DNA from: Eubacteriales bacterium
GTDB lineage: Bacteria > Bacillota > Clostridia > Saccharofermentanales > DTU023
Direction of reading: 5' to 3'
DNA: 64,000 bases
NCBI GenBank assembly: GCA_030532065.1
Contig: JAUNLW010000002.1
Location: 33,128-97,127 of the forward strand
In this document: positions 27,755 through 36,491 of the stretch, one piece after another
Layout: the number at the start of each line of letters is the position of its first letter
How positions within the stretch are numbered: position 1 is the first letter of the stretch
Notes under the pieces: model-generated
Seen by the model: the letters and a program-made list of their open reading frames with translations, nothing else
Databases searched by the model: none
What the model was told of the DNA's origin: nothing
Made by a program: the position numbers and the translations under genes

Positions 27755-29542
27755 CTATTCGTTGCTCTCACCCTGGCCGTCCTCGGCTTCTTTGATGCTC
27801 TCAAGCACAGCTTCCATCTCTTTTTCGTTGTAAGGCAGAACATATTTCATGCCAGCTTCTTGACGTTCAAAGCTGTAACCCTCACGGATAGTTTCCATTT
27901 CTTGCTCAAAGCGTTCATTAGCTAATCTGGTGTGAGCTGTCTCTTTCCAAACTGGTTCGCCTGAGCCGATGAAGTAGATGATATGGTAACCGGAGTAATT
28001 GGCGCTCTCAACTCTGACCAGGCCAACATCGCCAGGCTTGCGCTCGGGATCCAGGCACCATTCTTCATAAGCAGGTACAAACTGTCCAGGCTCGACGTTC
28101 TCGTAAAGTCCACCATTAGCTTTGCTACCCATGTCTTCACTCAAAGAAGTTGCCAGAGCGGCAAAAGCTTCTTCGGTCTGCTCACCTTCTAAATAACGGT
28201 CCAAGATATTTTGGGCGCGCTCTTCAGTGACCTTGGTGTCTTCATCCGTGGTGTCTTTAATTAAGATGTGACGAGAGTTATAGGTGCTGTTATCGTCACG
28301 GCTGCGAGAAACAAAGTAGAGGACTGAAGGTACACCGTTTACATCTAATACAGTAGTGTCACCAGCTTTACGTTCCTGGTCAAACAGCCAGTCGGCCATA
28401 TCCGGTTGCAGTTGGCTTCTGACAGCCTTCTTGACCAGCGTGGGATTCTCTTCTGCTTCCAGCATGGGCTTTTGTTCCGGAGATGCCAGTTTGAGAGCCC
28501 ATTCCTTAAAATCCTCTTCGGATTTTACAGTATCAGCCATTTCCTGAGCCTTGTTCTTAGCCTGAGCAATGAGCTTCTCAATTTCGTCCATATCTTCTGA
28601 AGGCTCAGTAGTCTCTTGCTGGTCGGAAGCCTCTTCTGTTTCTGCTTCGCTAGGCTCAGTGCCCTCAGCTTCAGTTACTTCGACTTCGGTTTCTTCTGCA
28701 ACTTCGGCAGTGGTCTCTTCCACCTGCTCGTCTACAGTCTCTTCGCTTTCGGCATCCGCTTCAGTCTTTACAGGTTCTTCCTTCTGTACCGCAGGGTTAT
28801 CGGGGTGCACGGCAAAAGCGTGGAAGCTTACAAAATCGTAGTCATCTTTGTGAGCTTCGTACTCCGCCTCATATTCGGCATCGGTAAACTCATAGGCATC
28901 GGTGGTCTGCTCTTGGTAAAGAGCGGCCAGAATCTGACGCTCCATAATAGGACGTAAGGATTTGAAGTTTGCGCCGCGGCCAAAGAGACGAGAAAAGAGA
29001 TCGTCAGGGCTCATTTGCTGTTGGACAGCGGCCATCTCCAAACGAGACTGGAGGGACTTAAGGTATTCTTTATTCTCGTCGTCCATCTCAATGCCGTTTT
29101 CCTCAGCCAGGTCACTTAAGGCATAGACTTCGCTGATCTGCTGTTCCATACCTTCCAGCAGTGAATCACGCAGGATGGTTACGCCTTCTTCTCCCGGGAA
29201 AGTAAGAGTCAGAAGGCTCTTGCCGTTAGGAGTAAAGGCAGCTGACTGGTACAGAGCGTTGAAGTTATTACCTACCATGTAGTTGCACTCCAGGGCGCTG
29301 ACTTCGTGTTTACCGTTGACAATACCGGCTACTTTATTACGTTCAAAATAGCCGCCATCGATCATCAGGATAGCTACTGATCCCAAAATAAAAGCAATGA
29401 CCAGAACGGTAATTAAGATCTTTTTACCGCTGTGGCTTTTTTTGAGCTTCCTGCCACCAGCCTTTTGCTCTTGCAGGCGTTGCTTACGCTCATTGCGCTG
29501 ATCCGCGCTTTTCCAGTTTTCCTTGTTATCCTTGTTTGTCAT
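27755..29542 (-). CDS. Membrane-anchored peptidyl-prolyl isomerase (PrsA/SurA-like foldase)
   Basis: A 595-residue extracytoplasmic foldase. A basic cytoplasmic N-terminus (about 43 residues) precedes one transmembrane helix (about 44-64), then a SurA-N-like domain. A low-complexity acidic stretch rich in Glu, Thr, Val and Ala lies at about 255-320. The C-terminal parvulin domain has SRHILIKD, GSKANGGLYENVEPGQFVPAYEE and GYHIIYFIG. There is no lipobox cysteine, so it is anchored by the helix rather than by lipid as in B. subtilis PrsA. It probably assists folding of secreted proteins. GGTGAG precedes the ATG. Confidence 0.88.
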   Translation of the reverse strand: MTNKDNKENWKSADQRNERKQRLQEQKAGGRKLKKSHSGKKILITVLVIAFILGSVAILMIDGGYFERNKVAGIVNGKHEVSALECNYMVGNNFNALYQSAAFTPNGKSLLTLTFPGEEGVTILRDSLLEGMEQQISEVYALSDLAEENGIEMDDENKEYLKSLQSRLEMAAVQQQMSPDDLFSRLFGRGANFKSLRPIMERQILAALYQEQTTDAYEFTDAEYEAEYEAHKDDYDFVSFHAFAVHPDNPAVQKEEPVKTEADAESEETVDEQVEETTAEVAEETEVEVTEAEGTEPSEAETEEASDQQETTEPSEDMDEIEKLIAQAKNKAQEMADTVKSEEDFKEWALKLASPEQKPMLEAEENPTLVKKAVRSQLQPDMADWLFDQERKAGDTTVLDVNGVPSVLYFVSRSRDDNSTYNSRHILIKDTTDEDTKVTEERAQNILDRYLEGEQTEEAFAALATSLSEDMGSKANGGLYENVEPGQFVPAYEEWCLDPERKPGDVGLVRVESANYSGYHIIYFIGSGEPVWKETAHTRLANERFEQEMETIREGYSFERQEAGMKYVLPYNEKEMEAVLESIKEAEDGQGESNE

Positions 29543-29641
29543 ACACTCACCTTTTCATCAGCCGCTGAGAAAGGCGGCCTTAATTTTCACAAATAACCGT
29601 GCCATTATACCATGTAGCAGCTAATACTTAAAAGTTTAAAG

Positions 29642-31021
29642 CTAGCTATGCTGTAAGCTATGAGGCTCAGTACAAGGCTGATAGGCCATTACCAGCTTAC
29701 TGACACGTTTTTCGTCCATATCTCGCACAGTCAAAACATAGTCTCCCCAACGCACGCTGGGTTTCTCACCTTCCTCGGGGATGCGGTCTAAAAGTTCTAA
29801 GACCAGGCCCGCAACTGTATCGTGTTCTTCACAGGGCAAGTCAAGTTCGAGCTCACGGCTCAGATCTTCCAGGTCTAAGCTGCCATTGAGCAACCATTGT
29901 CCTTCGCCCAGGGGGATAATATCCGCCTCTTCTGCCTCGTCGTATTCATCTTCGATTTGGCCCACTAGCTCTTCCAGCACATTTTCCATGGTAATAATAC
30001 CGGCCGTACCACCATACTCATCAATGACCACAGCCATATGCATATTGCCATTTTGCATTTGAGCAAAGAGAGCAGAGATCGGCTGGCTCTCCGGAGCATA
30101 AAGCAGCGGACGCAAGAAGGATTTAAGTGAAAAATTTTCCGGCTTACCAGTTAAGGCATAAAAGAGCACATCACGCGAATGTACCTGGCCGATGATATTA
30201 TCAATATCTTCTTCGTAAACCGGGATACGCGTATACTTTTCCTGCTTGAGCAGATCTATAAACTCGTCCATCCCCATGTCAGCTTCTGCAGCCACTACTT
30301 CTGTACGGTGAGTCACACATTCCGACACGGTCTTATCCCCGAAGGAAAAGACATTTTCCAAAAAGTCTGGGTTATAAAAATTATCCTGCTCATTTTCCTG
30401 AGCCTGCTCCAAGAGATCTAAGAGATCACTCTCCGCAATGACCACACTGGCATCTTCCGGCTCGATTCCTTGCTTTACCAGCATTTTTAGAGACATCCTA
30501 TAAGATAGTTTGCTCAAAGGTTTTAGCAGAGCGGCGCAGGATACAAAGATAGGATATGCACGCTCCGCGAAGGCATAACCCTTGTGGATAGCCCAACGGC
30601 TGGAATACTCATTTGCCAAAGTTACCAGCAGGAAGCAAAGCGCCAGTAATACAATAATGGTTAAGATCAGTGGCCAAGCACTGGTTTGTCCAGCAAAAAC
30701 CAGATTCCAAGCCTCAAAAGTGGTATGGCCCAGAGCCCAGGTTAAAAAGACCAAAGAGAAAATTTGTATGGTGATTATCTGATGTGATAGCTCTTTGCGG
30801 TCTTCGCGCAAGAGCTTCAACTTTTCCGCTGTAGTCTCACCGGCTTTGATCCGGTCATCCAGATCTTCTTCTGACAAGCGGGGCACTACCGCCCCAAAAC
30901 TGCCGGCAAAAGCATAACACGCCAAAAATAGCAGACTCAGCAAGAGAGAAAACACCCCACCCGGCCAAATGGCAGCCAGTATCGGTGCTAAAGGACCCCC
31001 TCCAGGATCAGCGTCTGACAT
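29642..31021 (-). CDS. CorC/HlyC-type CNNM membrane protein with paired CBS domains
   Basis: A 459-residue protein. The N-terminal third has several hydrophobic segments of a CNNM/DUF21 transmembrane domain. A CBS pair follows (from about RTEVVAAEADMGMDEFIDLL to MENVLEELVGQIEDEYDE), then a CorC_HlyC domain at the C-terminus. Such proteins are linked to magnesium and cobalt efflux or homeostasis, despite the old name hemolysin. AGGGAGG precedes the ATG and is directly adjacent to the terminator at 31041-31072. Confidence 0.88.
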   Translation of the reverse strand: MSDADPGGGPLAPILAAIWPGGVFSLLLSLLFLACYAFAGSFGAVVPRLSEEDLDDRIKAGETTAEKLKLLREDRKELSHQIITIQIFSLVFLTWALGHTTFEAWNLVFAGQTSAWPLILTIIVLLALCFLLVTLANEYSSRWAIHKGYAFAERAYPIFVSCAALLKPLSKLSYRMSLKMLVKQGIEPEDASVVIAESDLLDLLEQAQENEQDNFYNPDFLENVFSFGDKTVSECVTHRTEVVAAEADMGMDEFIDLLKQEKYTRIPVYEEDIDNIIGQVHSRDVLFYALTGKPENFSLKSFLRPLLYAPESQPISALFAQMQNGNMHMAVVIDEYGGTAGIITMENVLEELVGQIEDEYDEAEEADIIPLGEGQWLLNGSLDLEDLSRELELDLPCEEHDTVAGLVLELLDRIPEEGEKPSVRWGDYVLTVRDMDEKRVSKLVMAYQPCTEPHSLQHS

Positions 31022-31040
31022 GCTAAATAAACCTCCCTAT

Positions 31041-31072
31041 AAAAAAGCTATGGATCAGAACGATCCATAGCT
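31041..31072 (-). terminator. Terminator after the second EF-G gene, abutting the corC ribosome binding site
   Basis: AGCTATGGATC pairs perfectly with GATCCATAGCT (5-base loop) and is followed by TTTTTTATAGGGAGG, so the T-tract runs almost into the ribosome binding site of the next gene. It ends transcripts from 33216-31135 or works as an attenuator for the CorC-type gene. Confidence 0.85.
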
Positions 31073-31134
31073 AAAATTTTAACACAAAATTTGTGGCGCG
31101 TAGAGCGGACCAGGGCTGTCAGGCCTGAGTAAGC

Positions 31135-33216
31135 TTACTCTTCTTCTTTATTAGAAGCTGCAATAACCTTATCTGCGACCTCCGGCGGCGCCTGCTCGTA
31201 GCGGACAAACTCAGCGGTGAAGTAACCGCGACCTTGAGTCATGGAACGCAGGTCGGTAGCATATTTGGTCAATTCGGAAGCCGGTGCTTCGGCGCTTACT
31301 ACCTGGAAGCCCTTCTCATCAGAGTCAGCTCCCATACCAAGTATGCGGCCGCGACGCTTACTCATGTCGCCCATAATATCTCCAAGATAGTCATCGGGAA
31401 TGTGTACTTCTACAGCTGAGATAGGTTCCAGGATAACAGGATCTGCCTGGGGCATACCGTTACGATAAGCCAAGCGGGCAGCTTGTACGAAGGACATTTC
31501 GTTAGAGTCTACGTCGTGGTAAGAACCGTCATCCAAAATAGCCTTGAGACGCACTACCGGGTAACCGGCTAGAGGTCCTTCCAAGACTGCTTCACGTAGG
31601 CCCTTTTCGACCGCGGGGAAGTAGTTCTTAGGTACAGCGCCGCCAACGACTTCTTCTTCAAAAACTAATTCGTCTTGATCACCGGGCTCAAAGCGAATCC
31701 AAACGTCACCATATTGGCCGTGGCCACCGGATTGCTTCTTGTGCTTGCCTTGGACACGAACCTTCTTGCGGATGGTCTCTCTGTATGGTACGCGAGCTTC
31801 TGACAGGACCGCTTCGGTGCCATATTTATTCTTCAGCTTGGCGCAGAGGGTATTGAGCTGTTGCTCGCCTTGGCCTGAGATCAGCAATTGTGAAGTCTCC
31901 TGATCGTTGCCAATAGTAAAGGAAGGGTCTTCGTCTGCTAGCTTAAGCATACCCTGCATAACCTTATCTTCTTCACCCTTAGCAGCGGAGGTGATGGCCA
32001 TAGTAAGGCAGGGTACCGGCATGGGTACAGGCTCAATCTTGAGAGCTTGTTCTTTGCGACTCAGAGTCTGATTGGTCTTGGTGTTGCTCAGTTTATTTAC
32101 AGCTCCGATATCACCAGCTACTAATTTATCAACTTCAAGCTGTTTCTTACCACGCATGACATAAAGTCCACTGATGCGCTCTTCCTGCTCGTTTTCCAGG
32201 TTATAGGCCACATCTTCGGCGGTGAAGGTGCCGGACACTACTCTGAAGATACTGATACGACCAACAAAGGGGTCAACAATGGTCTTAAAGACAAAGGCTG
32301 CCAGAGGACCGTCCGGATCGCAGTTCAGCTCTACTTCTTCACCTGCGGCATTGTGAGCCATAACTGACTTGCCATCCGTAGAAGCCGGGAAAAAGCGGCC
32401 AAAGGTATCCATCATGAAGGTGATGCCGAGATTACGGTTAACCGAACCACCAAATACAGGCACCAGAGAGCCTTGGAGGATGGATGCGCTAATGCCGGTC
32501 TCAATCTCCTGCTCGGTGAAGGGCTCTTCAGAGAAGAACTTGTCTAAGAGCTCTTCGCTGCTTTCCGCTACCTGTTCCATGAGTTCGTTGTGATATTTGG
32601 AAGCGGCCTCTTCCAGCTCTGACGGAATAGGCATTTCTGAAGCTTCATCGCGTTCACCGATTTTATAGGCTTTATGGTCTAAAACATCGACATAGCCAAT
32701 CATGTTCTCACCTTCCATAATCGGAATGGAGAAAGGTACGATACGTTTTCCGTAGGCTTCTTGATAAGCCTTTACGGTAGCGGCATAGTCTGCGTTGGGT
32801 TCATCCACTCTATTGATGTACAGAGCCATAGGGATCTCTTCTTTGTCACACATGCGGAAGGCTTTGTCACTACCTACTGAAGGAGTGATCTCACGCGCGG
32901 TAGCTACCACCATGCCGATATCTCCTACCCGCATGGCCAGTCTTTGCTCACCAACATAGTCAAAATCACCGGGAGCATCAATGATATTGAACTTAAAGCC
33001 TCTCCACTCGCAGGCGGCATAGGCAGTATTAATAGAGTTACCTCTGGCGATCTCTTCTTCAGTGAAGTCAGAGACCGTGTTACCGCTTGCCACTGAACCC
33101 ATGCGGTCGATGGCTTTGCTGTTGTAGAGCATAGCCTCTACCATGGCGGTTTTACCGGTGCCGGAGTTGCCCAATAAGGTGATGTTGCGGATTTTGTCTG
33201 TTGTGTAATTTTTCAT
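31135..33216 (-). CDS. EF-G-like translational GTPase (second EF-G paralogue)
   Basis: A 693-residue EF-G paralogue, distinct from FusA at 39193. The G1 motif is GNSGTGKT (16-23). The G3 motif reads DAPGDFD where true EF-G has DTPGHVD, and the G4 motif is NRVD in place of NKMD. The histidine of G3, which is catalytic in EF-G, is therefore replaced. The later domains match EF-G II-V, including [13 protein letters not shown] and SFVQAARLAYRNGM. Firmicutes often carry such EF-G-II proteins; their role may be recycling, stress or vestigial. GGGGG precedes the ATG. Confidence 0.9.
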   Translation of the reverse strand: MKNYTTDKIRNITLLGNSGTGKTAMVEAMLYNSKAIDRMGSVASGNTVSDFTEEEIARGNSINTAYAACEWRGFKFNIIDAPGDFDYVGEQRLAMRVGDIGMVVATAREITPSVGSDKAFRMCDKEEIPMALYINRVDEPNADYAATVKAYQEAYGKRIVPFSIPIMEGENMIGYVDVLDHKAYKIGERDEASEMPIPSELEEAASKYHNELMEQVAESSEELLDKFFSEEPFTEQEIETGISASILQGSLVPVFGGSVNRNLGITFMMDTFGRFFPASTDGKSVMAHNAAGEEVELNCDPDGPLAAFVFKTIVDPFVGRISIFRVVSGTFTAEDVAYNLENEQEERISGLYVMRGKKQLEVDKLVAGDIGAVNKLSNTKTNQTLSRKEQALKIEPVPMPVPCLTMAITSAAKGEEDKVMQGMLKLADEDPSFTIGNDQETSQLLISGQGEQQLNTLCAKLKNKYGTEAVLSEARVPYRETIRKKVRVQGKHKKQSGGHGQYGDVWIRFEPGDQDELVFEEEVVGGAVPKNYFPAVEKGLREAVLEGPLAGYPVVRLKAILDDGSYHDVDSNEMSFVQAARLAYRNGMPQADPVILEPISAVEVHIPDDYLGDIMGDMSKRRGRILGMGADSDEKGFQVVSAEAPASELTKYATDLRSMTQGRGYFTAEFVRYEQAPPEVADKVIAASNKEEE

Positions 33217-33387
33217 TACAGATCCCCCTATATAATTTACTTATTCTTAACCGTGCCCTAAGCATCCATCTGGGCCTCGGACAGATAGCAACGCAATACA
33301 TTATACTACCCGTGATTTTTTGTGTAAAGGTCAGATTTTTCAGAGTTTAAGCGGCGAAATTATGGTGTTTTTCTGAAATTCCACACA

Positions 33388-33420
33388 CAAAAAGAGGCCG
33401 GATTCAGAACCCGACCTCTT
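33388..33420 (-). terminator. Terminator after hsp20
   Basis: AAGAGGTCGG pairs with CCGGCCTCTT (one G-T pair) and is followed by TTTTTG on the minus strand. The rest of the 33217-33455 gap shows nothing I recognise. Confidence 0.8.
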
Positions 33421-33455
33421 GTTCAACTGTTGTCTATCGCGGTAATGCAAAAAAA

Positions 33456-33896
33456 TTATTCTTCGTCACCACTTAGTTCAATCTGTTTGCTGGTTTTAAC
33501 GTCTTCTTCACGTTTGGGCAAATTCAGAGTAACTACGCCATTAGAAAACTTACCAGTTATAGCGTCAGCCTTTACACCGGATACATCAAAGCGACGTACA
33601 TAATTACCGGAACGACGTTCTTTAAAGATGTAATTTTCTTTTTTCTCTTCTTTTTGCTCAGAGCGTCTAGCTTCAATAGTAAGTACATCTTCATTTACTT
33701 CAATGTTTATGTCATCTTTGGTGAAGCCGGGCAGATCAGCGGTCAATTCGTAGTGGTCGCCTTTGTCTACCACATCAACATTAAGTTTAAAAAGCTCTGG
33801 ATAGTCCATCTCGTGATTTACAGGGCTCAGTTCAAAAAAGTCACGGAAGAAGTCCATGTTACTTTGCGCAAAAGGTGTCAGTCCATATTTAGCCAT
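33456..33896 (-). CDS. Hsp20/alpha-crystallin small heat-shock protein
   Basis: A 146-residue holdase chaperone. The alpha-crystallin domain runs from about residue 45 (VDVVDKGDHYELTADLPGF) to GVVTLNLPKREE, followed by a short C-terminal tail with an I-x-L-like motif (KQIEL). The ATG at 33896 has a perfect AGGAGG at good spacing; the frame extends to 33977 without support. A CIRCE operator lies about 150 bases upstream, so HrcA control is likely. The gene is monocistronic between its terminator and the dus gene. Confidence 0.93.
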   Translation of the reverse strand: MAKYGLTPFAQSNMDFFRDFFELSPVNHEMDYPELFKLNVDVVDKGDHYELTADLPGFTKDDINIEVNEDVLTIEARRSEQKEEKKENYIFKERRSGNYVRRFDVSGVKADAITGKFSNGVVTLNLPKREEDVKTSKQIELSGDEE

Positions 33897-34043
33897 CTCT
33901 AATTTCCTCCTGGTTCTTACGGTATAGCGCCGGATGTACGCTGGAACACTTTCTTGGCTCAGCTCACATCTCATCACTACGGTTTCTAGTATAGAGATAC
34001 TTTATGGGGACAATTTGTGACAATGTGACAGCAATGCAAAATA

Positions 34044-34070
34044 TTAGCACTTAAATGTGTAGAGTGCTAA
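34044..34070. promoter_or_regulatory. CIRCE operator (HrcA binding site)
   Basis: TTAGCACTT, nine bases, GAGTGCTAA. This matches the CIRCE consensus in 17 of 18 arm positions. It lies between hsp20 and the end of the dus gene and should place hsp20 under HrcA heat-shock repression. Confidence 0.9.
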
Positions 34071-34072
34071 AA

Positions 34073-35125
34073 CTAGACTCGTTCGCTGATTGTTTCTATG
34101 CGCTCCAGCATCTCATCCAGATTGGATATTTGCATCAGCTCTCGGCGCGCCTCTGCGGCTTCAGGAAAATCCCGTACATAATAGGCTAAAGAAGAGCGAA
34201 ATTCTTTTACACCGGCTTCTGCTCCCCTGTATTGGCAAAGCAGCTTAAGATGCCGCTGTACCAATTCTGACCATAACTCTCCTTTAGGTTTTTCAAAGTT
34301 TCTCCCCGCTTCCTGTGCCAGAATCTCAGCAAAAAGCCAGGGCCGTCCCAAAGTAGAGCGTCCCAACATTAAGGCATCTGCCCCGTAATCCTCTAAGAGC
34401 AAGTGGCAATCTTCGTAAGTAGCAATATCTCCGTTCGCAGCTAGGTGAATGTTGACTTGCGCCTTAGTGGCAGCAATTACCTGCCAGTCAGCCTTACCAC
34501 TGTACATCGCCTCACGGGAACGAGCATGCAAAGTCAAAGCAGCAGCTCCAGCCTCTTCCATCTTTTTAGCAAAAGCAGGTGCTGTGATTTCTCCTTCTGC
34601 CCACCCAGAACGGAATTTAACTGTCACCTCTTTACCGAAAGGTCTGGCGGCTTTAACTGCTGCTTCCACCAAGCTGGCTGCTAAATCTGGCGTACGCATA
34701 AGCGCTGCGCCCGCGCCGGTTTTTACAACTTTAGTCATAGGGCAACCCATATTGATATCGATGCAGGCGCAGCTCTCATAGGCCGGCTCGGCCAGGACTC
34801 TGCTCACAGCCCGGAACATATCATCAGCGTCCGATCCAAAAAGTTGGATCGCGGCAGGTCCCTTTAGCCCTGCAATTGTCAAATAACGGTCGTTGCGTTT
34901 GAAGTCAGGATCATAGCAAATGCCACGCGCACTGCAGAGCTCAGTCACTGTTAAGCCAGCGCCAAATTCTTCACAGATTCTGCGGAAAGGTAAGGCGCCC
35001 GGCCCTGCCATTGGAGCCAACATGAGACGGTTGGGCAAGACTTGTCCGGCCCAGTCAAGACGATCTGATACTAGTCTTTGCTCCGCGGCCTTATAATCTG
35101 TATTTTTTTCTGAATTTGCTGACAT
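34073..35125 (-). CDS. dusB: tRNA-dihydrouridine synthase
   Basis: A 350-residue FMN-dependent enzyme that reduces uridines in the tRNA D-loop. The N-terminal TIM barrel starts with LMLAPMAGPGALPFRRICEEFGAGLTVTE. The catalytic cysteine is in INMGCPMTKVV, and GAGAALMRTP, KFRSGW, LHARSREAMYSGKADW and GADALMLGRSTLGRPWLF follow. These match the DusB type most common in Firmicutes. GAAAGG precedes the ATG. The next gene downstream is hsp20; CIRCE begins three bases after the dus stop. Confidence 0.93.
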   Translation of the reverse strand: MSANSEKNTDYKAAEQRLVSDRLDWAGQVLPNRLMLAPMAGPGALPFRRICEEFGAGLTVTELCSARGICYDPDFKRNDRYLTIAGLKGPAAIQLFGSDADDMFRAVSRVLAEPAYESCACIDINMGCPMTKVVKTGAGAALMRTPDLAASLVEAAVKAARPFGKEVTVKFRSGWAEGEITAPAFAKKMEEAGAAALTLHARSREAMYSGKADWQVIAATKAQVNIHLAANGDIATYEDCHLLLEDYGADALMLGRSTLGRPWLFAEILAQEAGRNFEKPKGELWSELVQRHLKLLCQYRGAEAGVKEFRSSLAYYVRDFPEAAEARRELMQISNLDEMLERIETISERV

Positions 35126-35252
35126 AGCTTAACCTTTCTCGAACAATGAACTTTGCTCTAAAGCTTGGCGTGAACGCTGTGAGACTATATACTATATTAC
35201 AAAAAACAACTTCCCTGGCTGATGAAGTAGCCTGCTTGGCGCTGAGCCTGGC

Positions 35253-35283
35253 TTGAACTGAGCTAGCGCTTTTGTATTATAAT
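35253..35283 (+). promoter_or_regulatory. Candidate promoter for the lipoprotein gene at 35339
   Basis: TTGAAC (35253-35258), 19 bases, TATAAT (35278-35283). The spacer is slightly long. Transcription would begin about 50 bases before the ATG. Confidence 0.5.
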
Positions 35284-35338
35284 GTTGAAGTTGCCAAAAT
35301 GCATTTGTCCGTTTAAGGACAACATTGGAGGATACAAG

Positions 35339-36430
35339 ATGACTAAGAGAATTTCACGTCTGTTGCTGGTTGTCAGTTTATTTTTAGCGATGAGCTTGAG
35401 TCTTAGCTCCTGCGAGCAGCTCCAGAACCTGGGCCTTGGTAAAGGTCCGGCCGTAGATGTACCGCCTGCCGTAGGTGAAGCAGAAAAAGTAGAACTCAGT
35501 AAAGACGAGAAAGGTCTGGATGAGATTGATCGCCAATACCTGGCCTATGCTAAGGATAAATGGTCCAGCTTCGAGAAAGCCGTAGACACATTCGGCTCCA
35601 GCATGGATTCTTATCTCGATCGCGTCTTCAATGAAGCCGCTTACGTAAACGATCAGAAGGAATATGCACAGACTCGTGATAAGCTGATGGAAGCCATACA
35701 TGGTTTCGAGGCTGTTGATCCCGCAGGTATGCCTGAGGAGTTCAAAAACCTTTACGGTAAATTATTCCTGGCTGGCAACCGTGCCCGTTACCTGATCAAT
35801 ATTATCCAACAACACAATGCCACTAACCTGCCTGAAGATTTCGACGCTTTCAAAGCCGAGATCGCGCCCTGGCAGGAAGAGATCAACAAGTTCTTTAGCG
35901 ACGTAGACGCAGCTGGTCTGGCTCAAGCTGCCGCCAATATTAGCCCGGTAGACTGGCAGGCCGAAGAGGCACGCGAGACGAGTAATCGCAATACCTTTAA
36001 CGTAGCTGACTACGGTCTCAAGTGGGGCGTCAGCCGCTGGGACGTAATGGGTGTCGAAGGTCTGCGAGAGAACGGTTATAACGCCGAAGTGCTAAGCTAT
36101 AAGACCAAAACCTACCAATATGACTCTGTAAGAAACTACCATTTTAACGAGTATGGTCAATTAGACTACTACACCTACGATATCGACGGCTCTACCTTTG
36201 ACCGTGGTAATTACCCAGATGATCCCCTCTATGACGATATCTATGAGCTCGCTCCCATGGTGATGTACCACTTTGTAAAAGACAGCCCCGCACTGCGTCA
36301 ACAACCTTATAACGACGGTATGGGTAACCTCACGGTAAGCTTTGATCAGCCCGCCGAGACAGTATTGCTGACTGGTGCTCCAGATGGAACTATCACTCTT
36401 ACGGTAACTGGTAAGACTGTAGAGCAATAG
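35339..36430 (+). CDS. Lipoprotein of unknown function
   Basis: A 363-residue secreted lipoprotein with a basic N-terminus (MTKR), a hydrophobic stretch and the lipobox LSSC (lipidated C25). The middle (about 60-220) is helical and charged. The C-terminal third contains a pattern rich in Tyr and Asp (KTKTYQYDSVRNYHFNEYG, then DYYTYDIDG) that suggests beta strands. I do not recognise a family. A consensus GGAGG precedes the ATG at 35339; an upstream in-frame ATG at 35282 lies inside the promoter. It is a single-gene unit with its own promoter and terminator. Confidence 0.75.
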   Translation: MTKRISRLLLVVSLFLAMSLSLSSCEQLQNLGLGKGPAVDVPPAVGEAEKVELSKDEKGLDEIDRQYLAYAKDKWSSFEKAVDTFGSSMDSYLDRVFNEAAYVNDQKEYAQTRDKLMEAIHGFEAVDPAGMPEEFKNLYGKLFLAGNRARYLINIIQQHNATNLPEDFDAFKAEIAPWQEEINKFFSDVDAAGLAQAAANISPVDWQAEEARETSNRNTFNVADYGLKWGVSRWDVMGVEGLRENGYNAEVLSYKTKTYQYDSVRNYHFNEYGQLDYYTYDIDGSTFDRGNYPDDPLYDDIYELAPMVMYHFVKDSPALRQQPYNDGMGNLTVSFDQPAETVLLTGAPDGTITLTVTGKTVEQ

Positions 36431-36454
36431 AAAAACCAGACACTCTAAAATTTT

Positions 36455-36490
36455 AAGAGCCGTTCTCAAATGAACGGCTCTTTCTTTTTT
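36455..36490. terminator. Terminator between convergent genes
   Basis: AAGAGCCGTTC pairs perfectly with GAACGGCTCTT, 6-base loop, followed by TTCTTTTTT on the plus strand. On the minus strand a weaker T-run follows, so it could also serve the flavodiiron gene. Confidence 0.9.
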
Positions 36491-36491
36491 A

